Source of the DNA: Methanosarcinales archaeon
GTDB lineage: Archaea; Halobacteriota; Methanosarcinia; Methanosarcinales; Methanosarcinaceae
Direction: 5' to 3'
DNA length: 5,669 nt
Assembly: GCA_012329085.1 (NCBI GenBank)
Contig: JAAXQB010000306.1
Coordinates: 1 to 5,669, forward strand
The notes beneath the pieces are model-generated. The model was given only the letters and a program-made list of their open reading frames with translations, did no database searches and was not told where the DNA came from. Below are positions 5,515 through 5,669 of the stretch, piece after piece. The position numbers were made by a program, and so were the translations under genes. Every line of letters begins with the position of its first letter. Position 1 is the stretch's first letter.

Positions 5515-5669
5515 CTATAATTTATGTACTGGAAGTGTAAAAAGAAAAGTAGTTCCTTTTCCACACTCAGATTCCACCCATATATCACTATCATGATTTC
5601 CAATAATTTTTTTTACTATTGATAAGCCTACACCAGTTCCATCTACATTGGAATTAATTCTATAAAATA
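5515..5669 (-). CDS. Sensor histidine kinase, C-terminal end (cut by window edge)
   Basis: The last 50 residues of a two-component sensor kinase are visible, ending at TAG 5515-5517. FYRINSNVDGTGVGLSIVKK contains the F-box start and the G2 box (GTGVGLS) of the HATPase_c ATP-binding domain. WVESECGKGTTFLFTLP is the conserved closing strand pair, followed by a five-residue tail. This domain binds ATP to phosphorylate the kinase's own histidine. The sensor part, H-box, N-box and G1 box lie right of the window, so signal and partner are unknown. There is no receiver domain after the kinase domain. The gene converges on the helicase. Confidence 0.92.
   Translation of the reverse strand, partial: FYRINSNVDGTGVGLSIVKKIIGNHDSDIWVESECGKGTTFLFTLPVHKL

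Overview
The window is very AT-rich (about 30% G+C by eye) and reads as chromosome of a methanogen-type euryarchaeon. The main evidence is the central helicase. It is a Ski2/Hel308-like superfamily 2 enzyme with an N-terminal CxxC...CxxC domain and a C-terminal CxC...CxC cluster, an architecture I associate with methanogen proteins annotated DUF5814. Supporting signs are archaeal-style TATA boxes, a solitary repeat resembling the Methanosarcina CRISPR repeat, and a histidine kinase of the kind common in Methanomicrobia. I cannot name the genus.

Layout from left to right: (1) 1-395, minus strand, the N-terminal 131 codons of diaminopimelate decarboxylase (lysA), cut by the window edge. (2) 396-580, a lysA upstream region with a long imperfect inverted repeat around a possible TATA box. 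(3) 581-1978, minus strand, a complete DASS/SLC13-family dicarboxylate-type transporter. (4) 1979-2519, a 541-base divergent intergenic region. It holds a possible minus-strand upstream reading frame or gene relic, a perfect 10-bp palindrome, and a single CRISPR-type repeat. (5) 2520-5039, plus strand, the 839-residue helicase. (6) 5040-5514, 475 bases without a credible gene but rich in structure: a hairpin plus T-run terminator, two identical TATA-like 10-mers, a CTCTGCGG-type repeat, a compound palindrome made of two 22-base units, and an AT-rich hairpin. (7) 5515-5669, minus strand, the last 50 residues of a sensor histidine kinase.

The genes do not form an obvious pathway. The transporter and lysA share a strand but are 185 bases apart, and lysA seems to have its own control region. 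The helicase is divergent from the transporter and convergent with the histidine kinase. Nearly all the unexplained signal lies in the two long intergenic regions. The best candidates for something undescribed are the compound palindrome at 5280-5345, its diverged partner at 5088-5115 beside the helicase terminator, and the lone CRISPR-type repeat at 2342-2378. No cas genes, tRNA, rRNA or complete insertion sequence were seen.
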